Positions 10,745 to 20,447 of a DNA stretch of 45,784 bases are shown piece by piece; the first letter of the stretch is position 1; every line of letters starts with the position of its first letter. The position numbers and the translations under genes were made by a program. The notes under the pieces are model-generated. The model ran no database searches. It was not told the origin of the DNA and saw only the letters and a program-made list of their open reading frames with translations. The DNA is from Perkinsus olseni (lineage: Eukaryota > Perkinsozoa > Perkinsida > Perkinsidae): assembly GCA_013115135.1 (NCBI GenBank), contig JABANP010000431.1, positions 1 to 45,784 on the forward strand. The letters run 5' to 3'.

Positions 10745-12193
10745 CTACAGCTCACTTATCCAATCACTCATCATCATAGCCCACCTGTTGCCATACTTCA
10801 TCACAGCGATGGTGTCCGAAGCTCCGTTGAAGGTGAAGAAGAAGAGTTGGTTCTTAGAGGTCTCCTCGTCATCCTTGCTCTTCTTTAACTTGAAGACTCG
10901 GAGGGAATCCGGGTAAGACACGCCAGAAATCCTCTTCCCACTCACATACACCTTCGCCCGCACCTGCACATTACCCAGCCCGCCTGCGATGACTTTAAAC
11001 GGCGGGTCAAAACTGACATAGACCAGGTCAGCGTGGCTGTGAGCAGCAGGATACAGACGAATGAAGTCCAAGGTCTTGGAAGGCTTCTCGGGCGCCGTGA
11101 AGAAGGCGACGCTCAGAATGTTTCGATGGACAGGCTTCACGTAGAGAGCCGTAACATCGAAGGAAATGTCCTTGAGATAAATCTTGCACGTTTGAAAAAT
11201 GAGATGTCGGAATTTTTTCATCAACTTCTGATCATCGGGTTGTTGCCAATTTGTTCTCTTCTTCAACGACTTCCTGGCCGACTCCCAGGCTTTCTCGGTC
11301 TCCTCTGCGGAGTTGCAGCAGGCCTCCCCTCTATTTTGGAAGCTCGGGAAAGTGAGCACGCCACAGGTCTGTGTCGTCTTATTGACAAAGTCGTGCAGGA
11401 AGATATCAGTGAAATCAGAATCCGGCAGTTTCGCTAGACAGAGGGCTTGACCTCCCAGGTAGCTGCAGTAGACCTCAGCCGGAATCTCGGCGCCCGGATG
11501 AACCACTTTTATTTTCTTCGTTTTCGTTTTCGCTTTCTCCGCGACCGTGTCCAGCGGTGGCATATCTCTCAGCAAGTCTTCAGTTGAGACTGACCGCGAA
11601 GGAATATCTGGTAAAGGAGGTAACTCATGAAGGAGGTCTCCTTCCTCCTCCTCAGAGCCGAAGATGTCCGAAAGCCGACCCCTGCCAACAGAACGTACCG
11701 ACCCAGTAGACGATCTCGAACCGGGATTGAAGAGAGATATGAGCGAGGCCACCGCGGAGTTCCTCTTCCCCTTGCGGTAAATGGCGGGGTTGAAGTCACC
11801 GGGAGATCCCCAGGTCGATCGGAGCCCAGCACCCACGTAGACAGAGTTCAGGCTGACATCTGACAGTCGATTCGAAAGACGTCCATCATCATCTTTAGCC
11901 TCCTTAATTTTCTCTTTCTTCGAGCCCTTTTCCTTCTTGTCTTTCTTTTTCTTGTGCTTACTGAATGGCCACAACCCTTTCTTCTTCTTCTTTTTCTCGA
12001 CGGAGTCTACTGACGACGGTCGTGCTTGCGCCTGGGGCGTCTGTCTTCTTTGCTTCTCGGGATGCCGCATTTGGACCCCACTCAGATCAACATCATCGTC
12101 CGTCGCAGAAGATGGACCGGCAGCACCGAGGGCGTAGTGAACGCAGACGAGAACAACAACGACAAGTCGAGAGACTCTGGTGGTGGTACCCAT
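10745..12193 (-). CDS. Secreted lysine-rich protein of unknown function
   Basis: 482 aa starting at an ATG on the minus strand. Residues about 1-24 (MGTTTRVSRLVVVVLVCVHY plus ALGA) form a signal peptide. Then comes a low-complexity, highly basic stretch (about 65-100) with runs such as KKKKKKG and KHKKKKDKKEKG, a serine/acidic region (about 150-215), and a folded-looking C-terminal part with about seven cysteines and mixed strands (from about 245). The basic tract could act as a nuclear or nucleolar signal after delivery, or simply bind acidic polymers; neither is shown. The C-terminal part recalls the length and strand pattern of the other secreted proteins in this window, but I could not align it convincingly. 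Function unknown. Confidence 0.7.
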   Translation of the reverse strand: MGTTTRVSRLVVVVLVCVHYALGAAGPSSATDDDVDLSGVQMRHPEKQRRQTPQAQARPSSVDSVEKKKKKKGLWPFSKHKKKKDKKEKGSKKEKIKEAKDDDGRLSNRLSDVSLNSVYVGAGLRSTWGSPGDFNPAIYRKGKRNSAVASLISLFNPGSRSSTGSVRSVGRGRLSDIFGSEEEEGDLLHELPPLPDIPSRSVSTEDLLRDMPPLDTVAEKAKTKTKKIKVVHPGAEIPAEVYCSYLGGQALCLAKLPDSDFTDIFLHDFVNKTTQTCGVLTFPSFQNRGEACCNSAEETEKAWESARKSLKKRTNWQQPDDQKLMKKFRHLIFQTCKIYLKDISFDVTALYVKPVHRNILSVAFFTAPEKPSKTLDFIRLYPAAHSHADLVYVSFDPPFKVIAGGLGNVQVRAKVYVSGKRISGVSYPDSLRVFKLKKSKDDEETSKNQLFFFTFNGASDTIAVMKYGNRWAMMMSDWISEL

Positions 12194-12644
12194 ACCGGCG
12201 AGAAGAGGACGGAGAGATGATACACCTACAAGAAAGAAGCGATGTGTCTGCCTAGGGGAAGCCGTCGGCTGCTACTGAGATTAACAACACCGGACTTGAT
12301 TCATCTGAATGAAAAAATGAGTAGTAACACGTCATGCAGGAACACACAAAACGCGGGAGGATGCACCACGTCACGTGGTCCAGGTGTTGCAGCTGCTGTT
12401 GCTGTTGTATTCGGGACTGTGGGAGGGTAGAGAATACTCGCCGGTGGCAGAGCGTGGAGAGAGCGGCAAGCATGGACAGCAGGAGTAGGTGTTGAGTCTC
12501 TGACGGCGGAGGACGGAGAAGGGCAGCAGGCAGGAACCTCGGGAGTGGGCCTGACCAGAGAGTACAGCTCCGGCATCGAGATGGTCGAAGGCTGAAGCAG
12601 TGGAGACGAGAGTAGAGGGAGACGATGACAAGGGCCTTCCCAAG
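12194..12644. other. Upstream region of the lysine-rich gene
   Basis: Lies between the minus-strand gene start and the 22-bp minisatellite. CAG/CTG-type triplets occur near 12385-12405. Overlapping frames on both strands look non-coding. Confidence 0.35.
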
Positions 12645-13182
12645 TGAAGGAGGGGCTTCCCTATCAAGAAGGAGGGGCTTCCCTATCAAGGAGGGGCTTC
12701 CCTATCAAGGAGGGGCTTCCCTATCAAGAAGGAGGGGCTTCCCTATCAGAAAGGAGGGGCTTCCCTATCAGGAAGGAGGGGCTTCCCTATCAAGAAGGAG
12801 GGGCTTCCCTATCAAGAAGGAGGGGCTTCCCTATCAAGGAGGGGCTTCCCTATCAGGAAGGAGGGGCTTCCCTATCAAGAAGGAGGGGCTTCCCTATCAG
12901 AAAGGAGGGGCTTCCCTATCAGGAAGGAGGGGCTTCCCTATCAAGAAGGAGGGGCTTCCCTATCAAGAAGGAGGGGCTTCCCTATCAAGAAGGAGGGGCT
13001 TCCCTATCAAGAAGGAGGGGCTTCCCTATCAAGAAGGAGGGGCTTCCCTATCAGGAAGGAGGGGCTTCCCTATCAAGAAGGAGGGGCTTCCCTATCAAGA
13101 AGGAGGGGCTTCCCTATCAAGAAGGAGGGGCTTCCCTATCAAGAAGGAGGGGTTTCCCTATCAAGAAGGAGGGGCTTCCATC
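12645..13182 (+). repeat. 22-bp minisatellite
   Basis: About 24 tandem copies of a unit containing GGAGGGGCTTCCCTATCAAG, mostly 22 bp with some 19-bp variants. The unit length is not a multiple of three and the unit has no stop, so long frames run through the array; these are by-products, not genes. The plus strand is purine-rich. Confidence 0.9.
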
Positions 13183-13741
13183 TTGGTAGGGACGATGAAA
13201 GGGTTCTATCTCGGAGTTAGACTTGGATGCCCACAGAGGTGAGGCCAAGCCGGCATGGTGTATCGATTGAAGTCGAAAGAGCCGTGTGGAGAGGGAAGGA
13301 GACAACGCTACCTGACACACTCATCCAGCTCGCAACTGAATACATCATACTCGAGAAGGACAACACGCACGCGTGCACACAACCCCTCCGAGCTTGAGTT
13401 GTTTCATATCTTTCAAGGGTCGACCTAAGATACGCCGCTATAGGACGAGCTCAGCGGAAGAGACTCCCGCTCAATGGGAAGATGCGCTGTAACGCGAATG
13501 GTCATCGCTTTTGCGCACGCTAATCTAATCGATTGTGTTCATCTGCGGAGGCGCAGGTTCGATTCCCACACCCGGTATTTTTCTGTCATCATTTTCGGTG
13601 GCCTTCATAGATCTGTCCTGCCAGGATCGTCTTTCACACGTCAAAATGAATGCCAGGAGAGCTCCTGAAATTCCGAGGAGACACTTCTATTGACCACCCT
13701 CATTTACTCAGTGAGCGGCAGTTTGAAGGAGCGTTTTGTAA
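13183..13741. other. Spacer upstream of the carrier gene
   Basis: No gene seen. It contains a 14-mer copy (minus orientation, 13419-13433) and a tRNA-like T-arm (GCAGGTTCGATTCCC) near 13548 followed by a T run, without a complete cloverleaf. Confidence 0.4.
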
Positions 13742-16716
13742 ATGGGTGAACCCGACGGCGAGAAGGCGACGTTTTGTTACACGATGGTGGCCTCCACTAT
13801 GGGCTCGGTGGCGGTCACTGCAGTCTGCACTCCTTTCGATGTGGTCAAAAATTACTGGCAGGTAACCTCGTTTGTATCTTCCTAGGATCAACTTAAGATG
13901 CGCTTTCCATTTAGGCATCACCTGCTTTGAACCATCAGCGAATCAACACGAGTGGCTTGCAAGTGATGCGGCACATTAAAGACGCTTACGGTTGGCGGGC
14001 GTTGTGGAACGGCACAGTTACTAGTCTAGTGTATCAAATACCATCAAATTGGGTAGTGGGGAGCACGTTGACCTGTTTCGTATCTTGCATGCTTCGACCT
14101 ATGATACTTATCTCAGACCTTCTTTCTACTGTACGAGCGTTGGCGCGAAGATGTCCCTGACGGAGTGGCGAGTGCCGCTGCTCGAGCCACCGCTGTTACT
14201 TTGTTTTCTCCCTGTAGGTTGATCCATACGATTTGCGGGAAATGTGGTATTACTATTTTCAGTGGAATTTCTCCGTACGCGCGTGCAAGCCACGACAGGG
14301 ATGGGGGAGGGCGCCATGGCGACGGTGAAGCGAGTTTTGCGAGAAGATTCCTTTTCGAGCTTCTGGCGGGGATTGCTACCAACATTGGTCCGGTAATATC
14401 TGGGGAATCTTAGGTTGAACACGGTTATATTCAAAAAAGGTCGAAGATACCCACATATCAGGCGATTAATTCTCAATGATATTTCTCTTGTCTGGATCTT
14501 TCATATCACCCTCTCCTTACGGGACTGTTGCCTCCACTCACGAGCACTTTCCGTCCTCTCCACGACAATGGTATTACGCGTAGCTTCCTTGCCGAAGGTC
14601 CCGGGTTCGTTCCTCGGTGGCGTCACTAGTTCAAGTGCTCTCCTTTCTCCCTGCCTTCATACTTCTGGAGGAGAAGCCCGTCCACGGCCCAGTTATAATT
14701 AGCCGAGTTTTGCTTGATTATAACTGTTTATGGATTTGATAAAGATATCCTAAGGTTGATTATAGTCGTTCACGGATTCGATGAGGATGTGAAGATATCC
14801 TAAGGTTGATTATAGTCGTTCACGGATTCGATGAGGATGTGAAGATATCCTAAGGTTGATTATAGTCGTTCACGGATTCGATGAGGATGTGAAGATATCC
14901 TAAGGTTGATTATAGTCGTTCACGGATTCGATGAGGATGTGAAGATATCCTAAGGTTGATTATAGTCGTTCACGGATTCGATGAGGATGTGAAGATATCC
15001 TAAGGTTGATTATAGTCGTTCACGGATTCGATGAGGATGTGAAGATATCCTAAGGTTGATTATAGTCGTTCACGGATTCGATGAGGATGTGAAGATATCC
15101 TAAGGTTGATTATAGTCGTTCACGGATTCGGTGAGGATGTGAAGATATCCTAAGGTTGATTATAGTCGTTCACGGATTCGGTGAGGATGTGAAGATATCC
15201 TAAGGTTGATTATAGTCGTTCACGGATTCGGTGAGGATGTGAAGATATCCTAAGGTTGATTATAGTCGTTCACGGATTCGATGAGGATGTGAAGATATCC
15301 TAAGGTTGATTATAGTCGTTCACGGATTTATTGTTGCCTCAGAGATCTTCCTTTCTCTGCAATCTACTGGTCACTTTACGAGTACAACAAAAAGCTCTTC
15401 TTACCCGACCATGTGGAACGTCGGGGAGCCGCGAGATACGCGAATAACGAGGAGCTGTTGGAACTGGCAGAAAAACAGGGTGGGGTAGTAAAAGTAGCAT
15501 AAAACGGTTTCACTTCGATCTCACTAACAATTGTGATTATTGGAACTACCTCGTGATGGTCATTCCTAGCTTGTGCGACCGCTTTCGTGCGCGGCTATAG
15601 ATGAATCGAATAAGTTAGACAAAAAAATCCGGGAATCTTCCTGTGAGCTCTCGGGACTCTCGGAATTCGTTCTTGCAACTGCCGAGTAATTTTAGTCGTG
15701 AATTTGCGCGTCTTTCGCCCTTTTTTGACGGCTTATATTATTATTTGCTTTCATCACGGGATTCATGAGTGGTGCGAAATTTTCCGACTGTACCGATTTT
15801 ATTAACGACTTTCTTATCGTTTTGCTGGCTGTGCCGTTACTCCGGAATGTCCTTCTTACCATCCCTTGCGAGATGGGTTATCGAGGGGATATCTTGGGGA
15901 ATCCTAGGTTGACGCGAGGAATACACGAAAATGTGTGGTATCTTAGGTTAATCAGCCAGTAACATGGATAGAAACCTTCGGGTTCTCCTTCCTTAATGGG
16001 GCGGTAATACCGCCGCGGTATGCGGCACAATCGCAGCAGCCGCGACGCATCCGTTCGATATGGTCAAAACTCAATTACAAACAGCCACTCGACCGAACAA
16101 ACAACACACTAACGTGGCTAAACGGTAAGTTAACTAGCGCGCGCCCGAGTGATCGATTATTGATATTGGGCGGCAGTGCAACCTCGACCTGGTTGAAGGA
16201 TATCGGCTTGATTCCGGCGATACTTGGACCAACTGGGACCTGCCGTCAGACGGCTTTTTATTTTACCACTATAACTGATTTTATGAGAGACTCGCCGTAG
16301 GGAGGGGAGGGGGATGTATGGTCGCTTCTCGTCATAATCGATCATCAGGGCGTGCGCTTTTTTCATATGGCGGTTTTTGGATCATTTGGCTTCAGGATTC
16401 ATACGACTGGGTCGGCTATGATGGCGATTTTCAAGGAGTATCGCTTACGTGGATTTACTGTTGGTTTGGGACCCCGGCTACTGAAGGTGCGTATCATAGG
16501 TTGAAGGGTGGAAGTTACGAAATAGGTCGTGCAGGTCATTCCTGGATGTGCAATTATGCTTGGAACCTACGAGTTCTGCCATGCAGTAGCTGATAGCCTC
16601 GAGCTCGACAGAGTTTTGAAGGTGAGTCAGAGACAAAAAACTCAGTCGGTTTAACTCGCCCGATTTTTCAGGACCAGAAGGCTGAGCTTCCGTCGTCATC
16701 GAAGTCCACAGGATAA
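13742..16716 (+). CDS. Mitochondrial carrier, SLC25A39/40 (Mtm1) type, nine exons
   Basis: Inner-membrane transporter; SLC25A39/40 members import glutathione into mitochondria. Proposed exons: 13742-13861, 13915-14052, 14117-14213, 14263-14392, 15343-15484, 15956-16124, 16396-16486, 16526-16621, 16672-16716. All introns are GT-AG (39 to 950 nt) and phases agree. The three carrier signatures appear in order: TPFDVVKNYWQ (exon 1), SPLEFLRTRVQ (across exons 3-4) and THPFDMVKTQLQ (exon 6). The subfamily is indicated by LPTLVRDLPFSAIYW (exons 4-5) and GPRLLK plus IPGCAIMLGTYEF (exons 7-8). The predicted length is about 337 aa, usual for the family, but only if 14 nt in exon 6 (16001-16014 or equivalent) are left out; otherwise the frame breaks between SFLNGA and GTIAAAATHPFD. 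The gene may therefore be newly broken or may use an unusual removal step. Exon 1 may have an upstream partner. Confidence 0.85.
14740..15330 (+). repeat. 50-bp minisatellite inside carrier intron 4
   Basis: Eleven complete periods of exactly 50 bp (TATAGTCGTT recurs every 50 bases from 14761 to 15311), almost identical except an A/G variant in three units. Each unit carries TATCCTAAGGTTGA, close to the recurring 14-mer. It makes up most of the 950-nt intron, which is much longer than the other introns of the gene. Confidence 0.93.
16000..16020 (+). other. 14-nt palindromic insertion in carrier exon 6
   Basis: A 7-bp-arm inverted repeat with one central base (16000-16014, centre 16007) is bounded by the direct repeat GCGGTA at 16001-16006 and 16015-16020. 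Removing one repeat period (14 nt) restores the carrier reading frame exactly. No canonical GT-AG intron in any phase does so. Confidence 0.7.
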
Positions 16717-17703
16717 CCCTCGTCATTAGCGACCGTTGAATTCATCGTCACTTCTGTTACATCGTTAAATTGCCTGTTTTATTCCTACCAGTCATTGCGC
16801 GTCGTTTCTGCCGTGGAAAGTGTTTTCTTTGGAGTTGAGGACCACACCGTTCGCTTGAGGCCCCAGTCTCGCCGGAGGCTGTGATATAGGTGAAAGAGGT
16901 CAGGCTCTTCGTTGCGTCTTTACGTCGCATTTAATATACGTACATTGAGTAGGTCTTAATAGAGACTACTTGCTGGAGACAATACGCGAGGGGCGCTGAG
17001 ATATCATCGACGTGCACGCGCAGAGTCATGCCAGGATGATGAGTCTTAGCAAGCAACTCGGCCTCAACTGTCCATTTAGTAATCACTGCTGATACTCTTC
17101 GCACAGTTGCATGGGCTTCCAGGTGTACCAACTAGTTCCCATCTTTCTTTGGTAGAGGATGGGATAGTAGGGGAGAGGGACCACCGCCACGTGGAAGGTG
17201 CCAGGAATGATCGTGGGAAGTTTTGGCGCAGTTGAGAAACCTGAAGAAATTTTCCCATGGCCTTCCTTCTGAGTAGACTACTTAGAAGGAAGGCCATGAC
17301 AAAATTAAAGTAGTCACTGACAGTAACGTCAGTGAAAGACGACGTCCGTCAGTGACTGCTTAAAGTAGTCACTCAAGGGCCCATCGAAGGGCTATACTTC
17401 ACCATCATTTTGTCAAGGATTTATCTCACAGAGAATCCTAACCGGTTAGGATTTAGGACGCCTTCAAAAATAGGATCCTAACCTTAGGACGTTCTTAAAA
17501 GAATCAACCTGTTTCACATAAAAATCCTTGAAGGACAGTTGGATCCTAATTTTAAAGACGTCCTCATCTCAGGATCAAGACGCCCTAACTTACCATACCA
17601 AGCAAGAAAGGAGAAAAATGCGATTTACCCGATTGGAACCGAGGGTCTCCCGAGTATCAGTCGCGTTGCTTAACCTACCAAGCTACAATACTTGAATCGC
17701 GGG
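16717..17703. other. Intergenic region, no gene seen
   Basis: Contains the hairpin at 17256-17298 and, from about 17430, the CCTAA/TTAGG-rich end of a dispersed element. Small frames on both strands are unsupported. Confidence 0.4.
17256..17298. repeat. Odd palindrome, 21-bp arms, one-base centre
   Basis: Left arm 17256-17276 and right arm 17278-17298 are reverse complements with one mismatch, separated by a single A at 17277. Confidence 0.9.
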
Positions 17704-18480
17704 TCATGAAGATGAGACCTTCTTGACTACCTCGGGCGCTAGACCTACGAGAAAAGTACTGCAACAATTGCAGTCTGCAACTCGCAGTGCACTTTTAAAC
17801 AGACTGCACAGCACGCCGCTGTAATTAAATTTGCAAAAATACACAAGTCCCGAAGATTTGACATGTGCCGGGTCTTGGAGGACGGCATCCTTGTACGTCT
17901 TCTTATTAGTGGAAGGGCTGTAATCTCCTTGATTACTCATTGGAACACAACCAGAGGAGGAAAATAAACCTGCAAACTCATAGTTATCGTAATGGAGGAA
18001 ACTACTCTCCACTAGCGTCATTGTGTTAGGCTGAGTGAATCACTTAAGAATCATAATAGACAGCCCGTCACAATAATCAAAGAAAATACAATAATAATGC
18101 CAAGGCTCGGGATCGAACCCGGAGCCTCCATCGGCGCACCGAGCACATAGTGCTACACGGGAGAGAACCAGGAAGCTTCTAGCGGAGCGGGACGTGTCAC
18201 GACTATCATTTTCGCGGTTAGTATGCCTATTAAGTACCCCCGAGGTACTTTACGATGTTGTCCTAAAAAACGTGTCCCAACGTCAGGAAAAGTGCCTTGT
18301 GAAATCCATACATCCTAACCGCCTAACCTTATGTCAACCACCGCGTCCTAATTCCTAAATCCTAGATGTTAAGATCCAAATGTCCCACCCTTGAGTCCTT
18401 TGCTTAGGAATCGGTCCATGTGAAAACCATAAGGCCTAAAAAGGAGTCCTAACCCCTTAGGATCCTGAGGAAACCGTCTT
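17430..18480 (-). mobile_element. Repeat element copy related to 35946-36919
   Basis: The reverse complement of about 18225-18312 matches 36125-36215 (TTTCACAAGG, a GTTAGGACG-like block, and the AAGTACC...GGTACTT palindrome in the same order). Both ends are rich in CCTAA/TTAGG palindromes as in the other copy. A tRNA-like T-arm lies at 18099-18120 (minus), paralleling the one at 36256-36275. Termini are not defined here. A 105-codon frame lies inside it. Confidence 0.5.
17704..18021 (-). CDS. Small ORF of unknown function
   Basis: 105 aa from a true ATG on the minus strand. The sequence has seven cysteines and aromatic residues spaced as in an extracellular domain (for example HYDNYEFAGLFSSSGC), but no signal peptide in this frame and no recognised family. 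It lies within a repeat element, so it may be an element passenger, one exon of a split gene, or chance. Confidence 0.3.
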   Translation of the reverse strand: MTLVESSFLHYDNYEFAGLFSSSGCVPMSNQGDYSPSTNKKTYKDAVLQDPAHVKSSGLVYFCKFNYSGVLCSLFKSALRVADCNCCSTFLVGLAPEVVKKVSSS

Positions 18481-18909
18481 GACTGCCAACATAACGCTTA
18501 AGAGCTTTCTCCAGGAAAGACTCGTAATCGATCATTGAACGGCGTTCAATGAACGCATATGCACAGCAGCTATGCTTCGGTACTCGGCGCTCGCCATTCC
18601 TTGATAGGGCCAGTGTAAGAGACTGGCTGCTTGAGACCACAACACCAGGATTTTGCCATATAGAGTCCGATCTCTCATCTGCTGTCTTCTAATCATCCGC
18701 CACTTAGCTTAACTTCAGTGTAGCTTTTTGCCGGAGCAAATGTCTACGTCGCTGATCCTATCTGTTTTCCAGTATGAAATGTCACATTACAGGAGTCCCT
18801 CAGACTCCCTGCATACTCATGCACGCGAGTGCAAGGCGAATAGTGAAGTCAGATAGTTGTCTGATACTGATGATACGTAGTAGCAGTAAAGGTAAGTGTC
18901 ACTATAGTG

Positions 18910-19628
18910 CACTTGTTTCCCGCACCCTTGCGTTCGCGTATGTGAGTATGCGTGCTCAGTCGCGATCGAGAGTGACCCTACCCTTGACCTTCATGGACGA
19001 GAAATAAGAAGAAGGACCGCACGTGGAGACCGGCAGTCTCGGGAGTTCTCAAAGTATCGAGCTACGAGGTGAGTTGCAAGTCCGAACTTAGTTCGCCGCC
19101 TCCAGGACGTGATGGGAGATTGTACATAGCGCGGCCAGGGTCACAATCGGGACAGTCAGGCGTCCCCCAGGCGAACCTATGATACCAGCAATAATGGCCA
19201 TGGTGGACAAGGAAGGAGGTATCCATTAACTCGACTTGCTCAGCTATTGGACTATCGTCACAACTGCCTTCAACGAGAGGGCATATCCCCTCTGGTGATT
19301 CACCAGTTCCAGACTTGCATCACGTGTACCTTACAGCGGGCGTGCAAGCGCATGCGTTCTTCCCGCTATGAGCAGTTAAGCTTAGCATAGCTCTTTTTTA
19401 TGATCCTCGACTTCCTTTACATCCGAGTTCTTCCTCGACCCCTCAGCCCTTTTCGATCGGGTTCGAGTGCACGAGTCAAACACTCGAACCCGATACAGTG
19501 CATACAGTGATGCCGCATGACAATATATTCTCGAATAACTCTTCGGCTGTGCTGAAGAGGAGCTTCCGGCAACCCTGAGGTCCCACTCGTTGATTCTCTG
19601 CTCAGTAAAGTTTTGTCGATCTCAATCA
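18910..19628 (+). repeat. Duplicated upstream region of gene B
   Basis: About 700 bp related to the DNA upstream of gene C (about 23830-24543) and, in reverse, of gene E (39184-39690). Conserved landmarks include GAGTATGCGTGCT, AACCTATGATAC, CATGCGTTCTTCCCGCTATG and, directly before the start codon, TAAAGTTTTGTCGAT. It is likely to hold the promoter and 5' leader shared by the family. Confidence 0.75.
19456..19494. repeat. Hairpin upstream of gene B
   Basis: 14-bp perfect arms (19456-19469 and 19481-19494) with an 11-nt loop. The same hairpin upstream of gene E has 20-bp arms, so here the outer left arm has decayed. Confidence 0.85.
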
Positions 19629-20447
19629 ATGCCCTTCACCCAACTCTTCGCGGTTGCCTGTGTCCTGTTCCCAGTGGCTGAGTCTCTCACAAAGGGGAAA
19701 TACTGTGGGCTGCAACAAGTGGCGTTCCGTACGCCCGCCTTGTATGCCTGCATCACTTTCGACTACGACGACTCTACGAGCAGTGCTACCCTTGGTTACA
19801 ACTCCCGAAACTTCCACTCGCTCACTATAGGGTATGATGATGTGAGCGTGAAGGAGGACGGCGTGATTTCTCTGAAGCGTCAAGGCTTCACTGAAAACGA
19901 CCATCCATTCCCCAATGTCGAGCTTCACGTCCGTCTAGTGGTCGATGCTGAGAAGAAAGATACCATCAATGTGGTCGACGCGGAAGAGAAGATTCTGTAC
20001 ACGCTCACTACGGAGCAATGTCAACGATCTCTTTCTCTGGACGCTGACTGCCGGGCTGAGCCGGCAAACTCTTCGCGTGCCCTACAAGCGACGGACGATG
20101 GCAGCCCCGTTCCCTCAGGGGAATATTATGGAAATTTTTCTACTCATGAAGTCCACTTGTCTGCTTATTATGAGGATCACAGGTTTGGCGAGTACAAGTT
20201 CGTCGGGAGAGGACCGACTACCTTCGAGTACAACTCTGGTTACACTCAGCTGGAGCTCGAACAAACTTTCCCGGGAGACTTCGGCGGCGGCTACGTTCTT
20301 GACATGGCGTACTACTGGGCGAATTACTCGAAAATGCTCTTCAACTTCAACGTGGATTTTGTGTACTACCCATTCGCTGGGATGTTCAACTCGTATTTTG
20401 ATAAGGTGGCACAAACTTCAGAATTCAAGCGACTAACTCGCGCTTGA
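19629..20447 (+). CDS. Secreted family protein B
   Basis: 272 aa from the ATG at 19629; upstream in-frame codons begin only at a TTG and are not conserved as protein. The signal peptide MPFTQLFAVACVLFPVAESL is followed by TKGKYCGLQ. The N-terminal domain (to about residue 150) is almost identical to genes D and E, with cysteines in KYC, YACI, EQC and DADC and the segment LTIGYDDVSVKEDG. The C-terminal domain differs strongly between copies but keeps EVHLSAYYE..R and YNSGYTQLEL. Intact and single-exon. No known domain; probably a secreted, lineage-specific family. Shares about 700 bp of upstream DNA with genes C and E. Confidence 0.8.
   Translation: MPFTQLFAVACVLFPVAESLTKGKYCGLQQVAFRTPALYACITFDYDDSTSSATLGYNSRNFHSLTIGYDDVSVKEDGVISLKRQGFTENDHPFPNVELHVRLVVDAEKKDTINVVDAEEKILYTLTTEQCQRSLSLDADCRAEPANSSRALQATDDGSPVPSGEYYGNFSTHEVHLSAYYEDHRFGEYKFVGRGPTTFEYNSGYTQLELEQTFPGDFGGGYVLDMAYYWANYSKMLFNFNVDFVYYPFAGMFNSYFDKVAQTSEFKRLTRA

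Noticed and set aside
12625..13242. Long ORFs of 181-205 codons through the 22-bp repeats
   Set aside because: They exist only because the repeat unit lacks stops; the peptide is a frame-rotating copy of the repeat and has no independent support.
14415..14702. 95-codon ORF as a carrier exon (contains a SFLGGVTSSS-like string)
   Set aside because: The required continuation DLPFSAIYW is at 15344, and joining 14392 to 15343 keeps phase; the ORF lies inside that intron and only resembles a carrier repeat start by chance.
14740..15330. CRISPR-like array
   Set aside because: Units are contiguous and nearly identical with no unique spacers; it lies in an intron of a eukaryotic gene.
16004..16039. 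Canonical GT-AG intron starting at GTAATA in the carrier exon
   Set aside because: Both nearby AG sites give the wrong phase for the downstream carrier motif.
18099..18165. Minus-strand tRNA gene
   Set aside because: Only the T-arm is recognisable; the acceptor and anticodon stems fail.
19590..19628. Upstream start for gene B giving 13 extra residues
   Set aside because: It begins with TTG, not ATG, and would bury the signal peptide.
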